A DNA stretch of 64,000 nucleotides from Verrucomicrobiota bacterium (GTDB lineage Bacteria > Verrucomicrobiota > Verrucomicrobiia > Palsa-1439): the NCBI GenBank assembly GCA_003152315.1, contig PLZV01000030.1, forward strand, positions 227,248-291,247, in the 5' to 3' direction. The notes below the pieces were generated by a model that worked only from the letters and a program-made list of their open reading frames with translations, ran no database searches and was not told where the DNA came from. This document shows, piece by piece, positions 42,383 to 50,702 of the stretch. Every line of letters begins with the position of its first letter. Position 1 is the first letter of the stretch. The translations under genes and the position numbers were made by a program.

Positions 42383-43930
42383 TCACTGGCCGATAACAAA
42401 CAAAATGGCGTTATTGATCGCGTACACGGTCCCGTCGACCCCGATCAGCGTGGGCGTGTAGGCTTCGCCAATTCCCGTTGTCAGCGTGAATGTTTCAGAG
42501 AGCGTATTGGAGGTCAAATCCCAGCGATAGAGTTTGCCATCCTCGCTGCCGGCCAGCACGGACCTGGTGAAGGGATCGACCACCGCGGTATTGATGCACC
42601 ACTCCCTGACGCCGGCCTGACCGGTGTTTGGAGTGGGCCCGAGCACCGTCAGTATTTCCTTCATCACGGTCGCACCGGTGACCGGATCGGTTTCCGTATC
42701 ATTCGGATCCAGAACAGCGACTTTGTTGGATCCGTTCCCTCCAATTCCCGGGTCGGAATAATTGTTGTATTTGGTCACCAGTAAATACGACGAACTGCCG
42801 TGATAGGAGGAAACGAGTGAGGCGGAGACGATGGACGCTGTGTCGTCCCAGCCGAAGGCTCCGGGAATCTTTGTCTGGCTCAACGAGCCATTGAAATGCA
42901 GAAGCCACCCCCGATCGTGGTTCACGCAGCATGAATATTCGAACACACCGAAATAAACATCGTCGTCCGGCCCGACAGTGGGCGAGGCCGTGCCGTCGTC
43001 AGGCAGACTCGCATCGTGTGTGGGGAATCCCGCATCCTTTAGCCGAATCCTGGCGATGGGCGCGAGCGTGCGGCTGTCCACTGCCACCAGGTAGCCGTAA
43101 CTGAAATTGCCGCCGTTCACGGCGAAATACAACGTCTTGTGATCGTTGGCCAGCGCCGGGGAGCAGTTCTGAACAACCTTGTTCATCGCGGCATCGCCGG
43201 CCACCGTGCTGGCGGCAACCCACGTCCCCGTCCCGTTTACGTCAATACGAGCAATACCACCCTGGAGGTTTAGCGGTGTGGAGTTGGTGACTTGAAAGCC
43301 GAAGTAGATGTTTCCATACCGGTCCGATGTGATCGGCGTGTCGATGAACACATTCGAGAGATACGCATTGGTGTTGGCGTTGTAATTCGCCAGCCCGTAA
43401 AAGACGATTTGACCGATGACAGGATGATTGGTCGAGTCAGGAGAGTCACAATAGTAAACCGTGCCGCCGCCGCCGGGAAAATAGATGCGGTTTCTTGGTG
43501 TCAGCGTTGGCGAAAAGCTCGGGTACCAACCGTGTGGCGGAGCAGTATAGTCCGAGGACTGCATCCAATTCGTCGCGCCCGTGCCGCCAACGCGTGATTC
43601 GATGCGAAATCCGCCTGCACCGGTTGTTTTCACCGGCACGATGACAGTGTTGGAACGCGTGATCAGCGGCGAGCCGTAGTGGATGAATAATTCGCCCGTG
43701 TTATTGGTGGGCACACTCAAGTCCACCGATGTCTGCCAGATGACGCGATGGAGCGGCTGCGACGCTACCGGCGAGATGGCGGTGTGTTGTGGATCGTGGG
43801 CGTAATCGCTCCAGGGCACCCGGATGCTTTGCGCAGGCGCGCTCCCGGGCAACAGCAAACCACCGACCGCTGCCGCGCGCAATGCAACCTTTAACCTGCC
43901 AGCAACCCTATCAAGCATGCCCTGCCCCAT
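42383..43930 (-). CDS. Secreted PQQ-like beta-propeller protein
   Basis: 515-aa exported protein. From ATG 43930 (MGQGMLDRVAGRLKVALRAA) the N-terminus has a signal peptide ending APAQS, then a WD/PQQ-like beta-propeller with repeated blades (WQTSVDLSVPTNNTGELFIH, RNRIYFPGGGGTVYY, DGTVYAINNAILFVIGQ). The open frame continues to 44344, but those 138 extra codons run through repeat element B and translate it into KRTHF/KRTHFGG, so that extension is an artefact. ATG 43918 is a slightly shorter alternative. The role is unknown. It is upstream of the Calx-beta gene with a 12-bp gap. Confidence 0.78.
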   Translation of the reverse strand: MGQGMLDRVAGRLKVALRAAAVGGLLLPGSAPAQSIRVPWSDYAHDPQHTAISPVASQPLHRVIWQTSVDLSVPTNNTGELFIHYGSPLITRSNTVIVPVKTTGAGGFRIESRVGGTGATNWMQSSDYTAPPHGWYPSFSPTLTPRNRIYFPGGGGTVYYCDSPDSTNHPVIGQIVFYGLANYNANTNAYLSNVFIDTPITSDRYGNIYFGFQVTNSTPLNLQGGIARIDVNGTGTWVAASTVAGDAAMNKVVQNCSPALANDHKTLYFAVNGGNFSYGYLVAVDSRTLAPIARIRLKDAGFPTHDASLPDDGTASPTVGPDDDVYFGVFEYSCCVNHDRGWLLHFNGSLSQTKIPGAFGWDDTASIVSASLVSSYHGSSSYLLVTKYNNYSDPGIGGNGSNKVAVLDPNDTETDPVTGATVMKEILTVLGPTPNTGQAGVREWCINTAVVDPFTRSVLAGSEDGKLYRWDLTSNTLSETFTLTTGIGEAYTPTLIGVDGTVYAINNAILFVIGQ

Positions 43931-44122
43931 GTTCTCACCCGCGATCCGCGAGCTACAGTCTACCAGCACTGGGCCCACCGGGCAAACTGAATCCGGGCCA
44001 TCCACGTAGTGCCCTGCTTCGATAAGCGAAGCGCAGCACTGACTGAGCGACCCGCGACGGCGACGTTTTCGCGGCAATTCTTCTCGTAATCCGCTACCTG
44101 ACCCCCATTTTATCCCCCCAAA

Positions 44123-44250
44123 ATGGGTTCGTTTTCCCAGAACGAACCCATTTGCAAACGCTCCTGCAAACGGCATAAGTCTCTGTAAATAAAAGTGGTA
44201 CAGCAAAAACTCCACGAAAATAAAATGGGTTCGTTTCGCAGAAACGTATA
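44123..44250 (-). repeat. REP-like dispersed hairpin element, copy B
   Basis: Inverted relative to copy A (9331-9458) and exactly as long (128 bp). In minus-strand reading it starts TATACGTTTCTGCGAAACGA, contains ACTTATGCCGTTTGCAG, and ends in a hairpin whose full arms (44121-44153) are AAATGGGTTCGTT and its complement around a 7-base loop. The outer stem bases differ from copy A (A-T pairs where A has G-C pairs) but remain complementary. Repeat B lies inside an apparent 5' extension of the propeller gene. Confidence 0.85.
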
Positions 44251-44502
44251 GGGGCCCCTTGCCTGGCCTTCGACTCGTCCGCCAGAGCACGAAATGCGAC
44301 GGCGTAAGCTCGAAAACAAGGCTGATCGCAAGTTGAACGTTCATCTGTTTCGCGGACTATATCTCTTCCCCCAAACAGTGTCTAGTAAAATTATCAATCA
44401 ACGATATAAGGGTCCGTCGCCGGTAGCGCGACACGATGCGTCGTGGTTTTGCCCGGCAGGTCTCGCAGGACCAAATTCGCGCACTACCCCATCCATCATT
44501 GC

Positions 44503-44530
44503 TTGCGGAATTTCCCATTTCGTGTAGAAT
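44503..44530 (+). promoter_or_regulatory. Candidate sigma-70 promoter of the DUF1326-like/aldehyde oxidoreductase operon
   Basis: TTGCGG (44503-44508), a 16-bp spacer and TAGAAT (44525-44530) lie about 36 bp before the ATG at 44567. The -10 matches TATAAT at five of six positions and the -35 matches TTGACA at three. This is the only promoter in the window with acceptable boxes and spacing that I could place. Confidence 0.5.
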
Positions 44531-44566
44531 ACCAGGAGTGGCATCGCAGACAGGGGTTGATGGCGA

Positions 44567-45289
44567 ATGAAAATGTTGGTGGCGAGTATCGCGGTTGCTT
44601 TTTTCCTGACGGGCGCGTCTCTTCGCGCCGAGGAGAATCCCCATGGCGATCTTCTCGAACTGCATTCATGTCAATTGTACATCGGTGGCTGCATCGCCTC
44701 GTCGGAATCGCCACAAGATGGTAGATATTTGCTGCGGGTCTGGAATTTCGCCGGCGGATCGCGTGACGGGACCCCGTTGCGCGGTTTGCAGGTAGCGCTG
44801 CTGGAGGTCGCCGACGAGAATCTTGCAATTCGCGAAACGAAGCCAAACGCCGCCATGGCCTACCTGCCGCAATCCGCGACCCCCGCGCAAACCGAGGCGC
44901 TCCTCGATTGGCTGAAGTCCACCAATCCGGAACTTGCGCGCCTGAAATTGCCAACGCGCACCGTCCCGATGCAGTTTACCAGCACGTGTGGAATGGCTTC
45001 GTTTTCCGCTGGCGATTTCCTGCAGATGGCGGTCCAGCCGTTCCAGTGTTGCGGCCTTGTCAGTTGCGGCGAATCACTTTGGTACACCCCGCGCTCCGCT
45101 ACCGCCCCTTACACTTTCGGCGTCACCAGCAAATCCGTCGTCCACGAACCGGCCCTTGCCCTGCGGTGGATTGACCACGGCAAGAACAACGTCTTTCAGG
45201 GTCGTTTCGGCGAAGTCACAACCGTTCCATCCATATTTCAGTCACCCGCGTTTGTTTGCGCTGTGACCGATCATCCCGCGCATGAGTGA
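44567..45289 (+). CDS. Exported DUF1326-like protein
   Basis: 240-aa protein with a signal peptide (1-21, ending LRA-EE). The mature N-terminus HSCQLYIGGCIASSESPQDG followed by RYLLRVWNFAGG resembles DUF1326-type proteins, which begin with a Cys-x(6)-Cys motif before a beta-rich core. More Cys residues occur later (STCGMASF, QCCGLVSCGES), suggesting metal or disulfide bonding. The start of the 2Fe-2S subunit gene lies 8 bp inside this gene, so the two are translationally coupled. Together with the downstream genes this suggests a periplasmic accessory role, which is inference. The family assignment is tentative. Confidence 0.65.
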   Translation: MKMLVASIAVAFFLTGASLRAEENPHGDLLELHSCQLYIGGCIASSESPQDGRYLLRVWNFAGGSRDGTPLRGLQVALLEVADENLAIRETKPNAAMAYLPQSATPAQTEALLDWLKSTNPELARLKLPTRTVPMQFTSTCGMASFSAGDFLQMAVQPFQCCGLVSCGESLWYTPRSATAPYTFGVTSKSVVHEPALALRWIDHGKNNVFQGRFGEVTTVPSIFQSPAFVCAVTDHPAHE

Positions 45290-45947
45290 ACCCTCCCATA
45301 ACGACCCGGGCCACGCCGAAATCAGCCGCCGTTCGTTCCTGAAGGGGTTGGGTACTGTCGTCGTCGCTTCCGCCGCTGTACCGGTGGGCGCAGTCGCCGC
45401 GGGCGTCGAGGAAATGGGAAATCTCGGCGTCGAGAAGACCTTTGGCCCCGGCGCGATCCCGGTCACTCTCAATGTCAACGGCAAGCAACTCAAACTGAAT
45501 CTCGAACCGCGTGTCACGCTTCTGGACGCGCTCCGCAATCACACCAGCCTGACCGGCACGAAGGAGGTCTGCGACCGGGCCACCTGTGGCGCCTGCACCG
45601 TGTTGCTGGACGGAACACCGGTGTATTCGTGCATGAAACTCGCCGTCGAGGCGCAAGGTCACGCGATTACGACCGTCGAGGGTTTGGCAGTCGATGGCAA
45701 ACTCACGACCGTGCAAAAGGCGTTCGTCGAAGGTGACGCGCTGATGTGCGGCTACTGCACGCCCGGCTTCGTGATGACCGTGACGGCCCTTTTGAAGAAG
45801 AATCCTCACCCCACGGCGGACGAAGTGCGCACCGCTTGTTCGGGCAATCTCTGCCGATGCGGCGCGCAAGTGGGCATCCTTACGGCCACGCTGAAGGCCG
45901 CCGGCGTGAAAGTCGCGAACACAATCGAGGTCGTCCGTCATGCTTAG
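45282..45947 (+). CDS. Tat-exported 2Fe-2S subunit of PaoABC-like aldehyde oxidoreductase
   Basis: 221-aa iron-sulfur subunit of a xanthine oxidase-family molybdoenzyme. The N-terminus has a Tat motif SRRSFLKG followed by a hydrophobic stretch (TVVVASAAVPVGAVAAG), so the complex is exported folded. Two 2Fe-2S domains follow: CDRATCGACTVLLDGTPVYSC (plant-type ferredoxin, given in part) and CGYCTPGFVMT with CSGNLCRCG. This combination matches E. coli PaoA, the periplasmic aldehyde oxidoreductase small subunit. Gene order is small, large (Moco), FAD subunit, which differs from paoABC. It overlaps the next gene by 8 bp. Confidence 0.92.
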   Translation: MSEPSHNDPGHAEISRRSFLKGLGTVVVASAAVPVGAVAAGVEEMGNLGVEKTFGPGAIPVTLNVNGKQLKLNLEPRVTLLDALRNHTSLTGTKEVCDRATCGACTVLLDGTPVYSCMKLAVEAQGHAITTVEGLAVDGKLTTVQKAFVEGDALMCGYCTPGFVMTVTALLKKNPHPTADEVRTACSGNLCRCGAQVGILTATLKAAGVKVANTIEVVRHA

Positions 45948-48027
45948 CTGGCCGGAAAAACGCGACGTGATCGGGCAAAGTACGCCACGTGTCGATGCCC
46001 CCGCAAAAGTCACCGGTGCGGCCAAGTACAGTTCCGACGTCCAGCCCGAGGGCTGGCTCTACGGCATGATTTACCGGTCGCGGTGGCCGGCCGCGAAGGT
46101 AACGGGCATCAACATCGAAAAGGCCAAACAGATTCCCGGCATCAAGGCTGTCGTTGTTGAACGCGATGGTGAGCGGACCGTCCGCTTCTACGGCGAAGAA
46201 CTGGCCGCGGTCGCGGGCACGTCGAAGCAGGCGTGTCTCGATGCGCTGCTCGTCATCGAAGTCGAAGCCACGCCGCTGCCGTTCGTGGTGAAGGAGGAAG
46301 CCGCCAGAAATCCGAATTCGCCGCGGGTCTGGCCTGATGCGGCCAATCTCCCTGAACCGAATGTCCGTGAGAAGGGCGACGTCGACAAGGCGTTCGCCGC
46401 GGCGGCGGCCGTTGTCGAAGGTTTCTTTACTACACCGACCCAACTTCACCAACCACTCGAAACCCACGGCAACACCGTTTCCGTAACCTACGACGGTGTG
46501 ACCTGCTGGGCTTCGACTCAGGGCATCTTCAGCGTCCGCGACGGCCTGGCCGACTATCTCGAAGTGCCTCATGAAAAGGTTCGCGTCATCACCGACCACA
46601 TGGGGGGCGGTTTTGGTGCGAAATTTGGCCCGGGTGCGGAGGGCGGCCTCGCGGGACGGCTCTCCAAGGCGGCCGGTGCGCCGGTTAAGTTGATGTTGAC
46701 GCGCTTCGATCAGTCTCTGGCGGTTGGCAATCGTCCTTCGTCTTTTCAACAAATCAAACTGGGTGCGGATGCCGACGGCAAGATGGTGGCGTTTGAGATG
46801 AATTCCTTCGGCACCGCCGGCATCGGCGCGGGCGCGTCCTCGGCGGGCGGTGGTGGCGGCGCTGGCTTCCCGGCGCCTTACATCTATGTGGTTCCCAATA
46901 TCCGCGTGAAGCAATCCTCGGTCGCCATCAATGCCGGCCAGGCCCGCGCGTTCCGCGCGCCCGGCCATCCCATCGCCTCGTTTGGCATGGAATCGATCGT
47001 CGACGAACTCGCGGTGAAGTTGAAGATGGATCCGGTGGAACTGCGGTTGAAGAACGACCCGAATAAGATTCGCCAGCGCGAATATGCCATCGGCATCGAG
47101 CACTTCGGTTGGAAGCAAAAATACAAACCGCCGGGCTCCTCGCCGGGGCCGATCAAGGTGGGCGTCGGCTGCGCGGGCGCAACCTGGGGTGGTGGCGGAC
47201 GGGGCACGCAGGCCGATGTGCAAATCAATCCCGACGGCAGCGTGGAGGTCCGTTGCGGCACTCAGGATCTGGGAACGGGCACGCGCACACTCGTGGCTGT
47301 CGTCGCGGCGGAAGTCTTCGGGCTCAAGCCGGAACAGATAAGCGCGCGGATCGGCGACACCCAGTTTCCGCCATCGGGCGGCAGCGGCGGCAGCACGACC
47401 GCGGCGTCCGTCTGCCCCGCGATCTTTGATGCCTGCACGAACGCGCTCCAGGATTTGCAGAAGAAGACGGGTGTGGCCGACGCGCGCGGCTCAAACTGGT
47501 CGGCGGCCTGCCGAAAGCTCGGTGTCAATCCTCTTACATCACATGGTAAGTGGCAAGAAGGGCTATCTTCCAGCGGCGCGGGCGGCGTTCAATTCGCCGA
47601 GGTCGAGGTGGATACTGAAACCGGCTTCGTGAAGGTCCGCAAAATCTTGTGCGTGCAGGACTGCGGACTCATCGTGGACAAGCTCACCTGCGAGACGCAA
47701 ATCAATGGCGGCGTCATCATGGGCTTGGGCTACGCGCTCTACGAAGAACGCGTGATGGACTCCGCCACGGGTGTCGTGTTGAATCCCAATTTTGAGACCT
47801 ACAAGGTACCCAATTTCGCGGATGTTCCAGAAATTGAAGTGATCCTGGTGGATATGCCCGAGCGCGGCGTAATCGGTGTCGGTGAACCCGCCACCATCCC
47901 GACCGCTGGTGCCATTGCGAACGCCGTCGCCAACGCGCTGGGCGTTCGTGTCAGCAGTCTACCGATTACCCCGGCGCGTGTGCTCGCCGCATTGGGCAAG
48001 GTCGGGAAGGTTGGCTCAAAGGCATGA
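45940..48027 (+). CDS. Molybdopterin-binding subunit of PaoABC-like aldehyde oxidoreductase
   Basis: 695-aa large catalytic subunit of the xanthine oxidase family, the Moco-MCD site that oxidises aldehydes or similar substrates. Family blocks are present: GGGFGAKFGPG (Moco binding), RAFRAPGHP, GTQDLGTGTRTLVAVVAAEV, and the C-terminal GVGEPATIPTAGAIANAVAN, in which the Glu of GVGE is the conserved catalytic base. No signal peptide, as expected for a subunit that hitch-hikes through Tat with the 2Fe-2S subunit. Overlaps both neighbours (8 and 4 bp). The specific substrate is unknown. PaoC-type enzymes prefer aromatic aldehydes, but that is only family knowledge. Confidence 0.93.
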   Translation: MLSWPEKRDVIGQSTPRVDAPAKVTGAAKYSSDVQPEGWLYGMIYRSRWPAAKVTGINIEKAKQIPGIKAVVVERDGERTVRFYGEELAAVAGTSKQACLDALLVIEVEATPLPFVVKEEAARNPNSPRVWPDAANLPEPNVREKGDVDKAFAAAAAVVEGFFTTPTQLHQPLETHGNTVSVTYDGVTCWASTQGIFSVRDGLADYLEVPHEKVRVITDHMGGGFGAKFGPGAEGGLAGRLSKAAGAPVKLMLTRFDQSLAVGNRPSSFQQIKLGADADGKMVAFEMNSFGTAGIGAGASSAGGGGGAGFPAPYIYVVPNIRVKQSSVAINAGQARAFRAPGHPIASFGMESIVDELAVKLKMDPVELRLKNDPNKIRQREYAIGIEHFGWKQKYKPPGSSPGPIKVGVGCAGATWGGGGRGTQADVQINPDGSVEVRCGTQDLGTGTRTLVAVVAAEVFGLKPEQISARIGDTQFPPSGGSGGSTTAASVCPAIFDACTNALQDLQKKTGVADARGSNWSAACRKLGVNPLTSHGKWQEGLSSSGAGGVQFAEVEVDTETGFVKVRKILCVQDCGLIVDKLTCETQINGGVIMGLGYALYEERVMDSATGVVLNPNFETYKVPNFADVPEIEVILVDMPERGVIGVGEPATIPTAGAIANAVANALGVRVSSLPITPARVLAALGKVGKVGSKA

Positions 48028-48986
48028 AACCCTTCCAATACGCCGCTCCGCGCACCGTCGATAGCGCCGTCTCGCTGGCAGCCGACCAGGGCCGCTTCCT
48101 GGCGGGCGGCATCGACATCCTCGGTGAGATGAAGGACTACATCGCCAGCCCGCGGTTGCTGGTGAACGTCAAGGACCTGCCTGTCACCCGCGAGATTACC
48201 CCCGGCAAGGAATCCTGGACGATAGGCACGAACGTCACCATTTCGGAAATCGAACAACACGCGGAATTGAAACGCATTTTCCCCGGCCTGCAGCAAGCAG
48301 CGGCGGAAGTTGGTTCGCCGCAGATTCGCAACGTCGCGACCGTCGGCGGCAATCTCGCGCAGCACTCCCGCTGCTGGTATTACCGGCATCGCGACATCCA
48401 CTGTTTGAAAAAAGGCGGTGATACGTGTTACGCGCACGACGGGGAGAACAAATACCACAGCCTTTTCTCGGGTAATCCGTGCATCAGCCCGGTGGTGTCC
48501 AATCTCGCGATCGCGTTGGCCGCGCTCGATGCCAGGGCGATCGTCCGCCGCGGCAGGGAAGAAGTTGCGCTCTCCATCGCCGACCTGTACGCGAAGGCTT
48601 GGGAGAATCCCGAGGCGCACAACTCCCTGACGGGAACCGACCTGATTCTCCGCGTCCAAATTCCCGACGCGGGCCGTCGAAGCGCGTACCAACAGGTCAG
48701 CGAGAAGGCCAGCTTTGACTGGGCCCTGGTTAGTTGCGCCGCCGCCGCGACAGTCGAGGGAACGAAGTTGAGCAAAGTGCGCGTCGTCCTCGGCGCGGTG
48801 GCGCCGATTCCCTGGCAGGTCCAGGCGGCGCACGACTTTCTCGAAGGAAAGAAGTTGGACGACGACGTCGCCACGCAAGCCGCCGGGATTATTCTGAAAG
48901 ACGCCACTCCGCGGGAGCACAACGGCTACAAGGTGCCCATCGCCCAGGCGCTGATTCGCCGAACTTTGAAACAACTCGTCGGGTGA
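48024..48986 (+). CDS. FAD-binding subunit of PaoABC-like aldehyde oxidoreductase
   Basis: 320-aa FAD subunit. It opens MKPFQYAAPRTVDSAVSLAA and has FLAGGIDILGEMK and ATVGGNLAQ, which are the FAD-binding motifs of the XDH medium subunit. The insertion RCWYYRHRDIHCLKKGGDTC, with YHSLFSGNPC, supplies Cys residues in the pattern of PaoB/YagS, which binds an extra 4Fe-4S cluster. This feature distinguishes the PaoB group from xanthine dehydrogenase and supports the PaoABC assignment of the operon. It begins within the stop of the large subunit (4 bp overlap) and is followed after 3 bp by a small Cys-rich protein. Confidence 0.92.
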   Translation: MKPFQYAAPRTVDSAVSLAADQGRFLAGGIDILGEMKDYIASPRLLVNVKDLPVTREITPGKESWTIGTNVTISEIEQHAELKRIFPGLQQAAAEVGSPQIRNVATVGGNLAQHSRCWYYRHRDIHCLKKGGDTCYAHDGENKYHSLFSGNPCISPVVSNLAIALAALDARAIVRRGREEVALSIADLYAKAWENPEAHNSLTGTDLILRVQIPDAGRRSAYQQVSEKASFDWALVSCAAAATVEGTKLSKVRVVLGAVAPIPWQVQAAHDFLEGKKLDDDVATQAAGIILKDATPREHNGYKVPIAQALIRRTLKQLVG

Positions 48987-48989
48987 ACC

Positions 48990-49196
48990 ATGAACACGCC
49001 CCTCTGCAAATATCTTCGCACGAAGAAAATGTTTGTCCCCGTTCACGAAGCTGAAGCGCTGACCGAGGCGGCAGAAGCCGGCACCGAAGCGGATGCCTTC
49101 TACTGGTGTAACTGCACGCTCAGTGAGATCGGCGCCGACGACAAACCCGCGCACCTCCGCGCCTGCATCCCCGGCCGCATCTGCTTCAAGGAATAA
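48990..49196 (+). CDS. Small Cys-containing protein downstream of the aldehyde oxidoreductase
   Basis: 68 residues starting MNTPLCKYLRTKKMFVPVHE. Five Cys residues (6, 40, 42, 59, 65) include a CNC motif (YWCNCTLSEIG) and CIPGRICFKE at the end. There is no signal peptide or membrane helix. It sits 3 bp after the FAD subunit gene, in the same orientation, and looks like part of the operon. I do not recognise the family. Metal or cluster binding, or a maturation role, are possible but unproven. The well-defined start and tight spacing argue that it is a real gene. Confidence 0.72.
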   Translation: MNTPLCKYLRTKKMFVPVHEAEALTEAAEAGTEADAFYWCNCTLSEIGADDKPAHLRACIPGRICFKE

Positions 49197-49238
49197 CTTT
49201 TTCATTCGCGATCCCGGCAAAAAGGAGTGTTCCGTGTC

Positions 49239-50585
49239 ATGATCCAATTCATTGGAAGAAATGTTCGTTTGGAGCTGATCGTAGCTCTCGGAACTGAACT
49301 ACTGGCTTGTAACCTGAGCGTTGCACAGCCTGACGGAACGAAAAGTGATCTGCGTACCCATCAGGCGGCCATGAGCGACTGGACCACCGACGCACCGGGG
49401 GTGCGCCGCCTCATTACCGTTGATGATCTGATGCCTCCGTATGCCACTTCGTCCACCGACAATGGCCCAAGGGTGGTCCCTCGACCGCCGGGTACGTCAC
49501 CAAAAGTGCCAGCGGGGTTTGAAGTCGATCTTCTGGCCGAGAAATTGAACAATCCACGCAAGATCATCACCGCCCCGAACGGTGACCTGTTCGTTGCCGA
49601 AAGCGGGCCGGGTCGGCTGAAAGTGCTGCGCCAGGGAGCGGGTGGCAAGGTGGCGAGCACTACGATTTTTACCGATCACCTTCACCAACCGTTCGGCATT
49701 GCCTTCCATCCACCTGGACCCAATCCGCAGTACGTCTACGTCGGTAACACCGACTCGATTGTTCGTTTCCCTTACCAAAATGGCGATCTGACAACGCGTG
49801 GTCCGGAAGAAATGATTGTCCCTGATATTCCCGGCGGCGGACGTCTGCGCGGCGGGGGGCACTGGACGCGAGACGTTGTTTTCAGTTCTGACGGCAAAAA
49901 GATGTTCGTATCCGTCGGGTCGCATTCCAACGTCAGCGACGATGAGTTGGAAAAAAACCGCGCCGATGTGTTGCAATATAATCCCGATGGGACCGGGTTT
50001 CGCATCTATGCCTCCGGTATTCGCAACGCCGTGGGATTGGCGATTGAGCCGACGACCGGCGAGTTGTGGGGCTCCGTCAACGAGCGTGACGGACTGGGTG
50101 ACGATCTTCCGCCGGACTACATCACGCGTATCCGTGAGAATGGCTTCTATGGGTGGCCATGGTATTACATCGGCAATCATCAGGACCCCCATCACAAGGG
50201 CAAGAATCCCGAACTGGCCGGGAAAATCATCGTGCCGGATGTGTTGCTGCAGGCACATTCAGCTTCCCTCTGCATGACGTTCTACACCGCACAGCAGTTT
50301 CCCGCGCAGTATCATGGTTGGGCATTCGCTGCCGAACATGGCTCGTGGAATCGTGCTCGCCGCACGGGATACAAGGTCATTTGCGTCCCGGTCCACGATG
50401 GAAAACCGACTGGTGAATACGACGACTTCCTGACGGGTTTCGTGGTGGATTCAGACAGCGTCTGGGGCCGTCCCGTCGGCGTGACGGTCGATAACCAGGG
50501 ATCGCTTATCGTCGCTGATGACGGAGGGAATTGCATTTGGCGCGTTCGGTACACGGGTGTCACAAGCGTTGCACCCCAGCGATGA
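49239..50585 (+). CDS. PQQ-dependent sugar dehydrogenase-like (GSDH/sorbosone-type) protein
   Basis: About 448-aa exported protein related to soluble glucose/sorbosone dehydrogenases. After an export-like hydrophobic N-terminus (LELIVALGTELLACNLSVAQ) and a linker, a six-bladed propeller begins with FEVDLLAEKLNNPRKIITAP and contains the family blocks HQPFGIAFHPPG, SGIRNAVGLAIEPTTGELWG, GWPWYYIGNHQDPHHKG and FAAEHGSWNRARRTGYKV. The conserved His/Asp/Arg pattern needed for PQQ and Ca binding seems present, but PQQ dependence is not proven. ATG 49239 has AAAGGAG ~12 bp upstream; GTG 49227 is an alternative. Following the aldehyde oxidoreductase, it may be another periplasmic oxidising enzyme feeding the same electron acceptors. 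Confidence 0.85.
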   Translation: MIQFIGRNVRLELIVALGTELLACNLSVAQPDGTKSDLRTHQAAMSDWTTDAPGVRRLITVDDLMPPYATSSTDNGPRVVPRPPGTSPKVPAGFEVDLLAEKLNNPRKIITAPNGDLFVAESGPGRLKVLRQGAGGKVASTTIFTDHLHQPFGIAFHPPGPNPQYVYVGNTDSIVRFPYQNGDLTTRGPEEMIVPDIPGGGRLRGGGHWTRDVVFSSDGKKMFVSVGSHSNVSDDELEKNRADVLQYNPDGTGFRIYASGIRNAVGLAIEPTTGELWGSVNERDGLGDDLPPDYITRIRENGFYGWPWYYIGNHQDPHHKGKNPELAGKIIVPDVLLQAHSASLCMTFYTAQQFPAQYHGWAFAAEHGSWNRARRTGYKVICVPVHDGKPTGEYDDFLTGFVVDSDSVWGRPVGVTVDNQGSLIVADDGGNCIWRVRYTGVTSVAPQR

Positions 50586-50702
50586 TCCCTATAACCTGCT
50601 TCTCCCGAGGCACTTGACCCATCTGCTAGAATTGAACGTAGTCGCCACAGCCCCTGTCAAAAAAGTCAGCTTCTGGGCTGTGAACCTCAAGAGGAAGGAA
50701 TA

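Larger units (their letters stand above)
43931..44566. other. Divergent intergenic region with repeat element B
   Basis: About 635 bp between the propeller gene (minus) and the DUF1326-like gene (plus). It contains repeat B (44123-44250) and, at the right end, a plausible promoter for the plus-strand gene (44503-44530). The remainder shows no convincing coding sequence. Confidence 0.65.

Noticed and set aside
43931-44344. 138-codon N-terminal extension of the secreted propeller protein
   Set aside because: The extension runs through repeat element B and lacks export features, whereas the frame from 43930 starts with a normal signal peptide.
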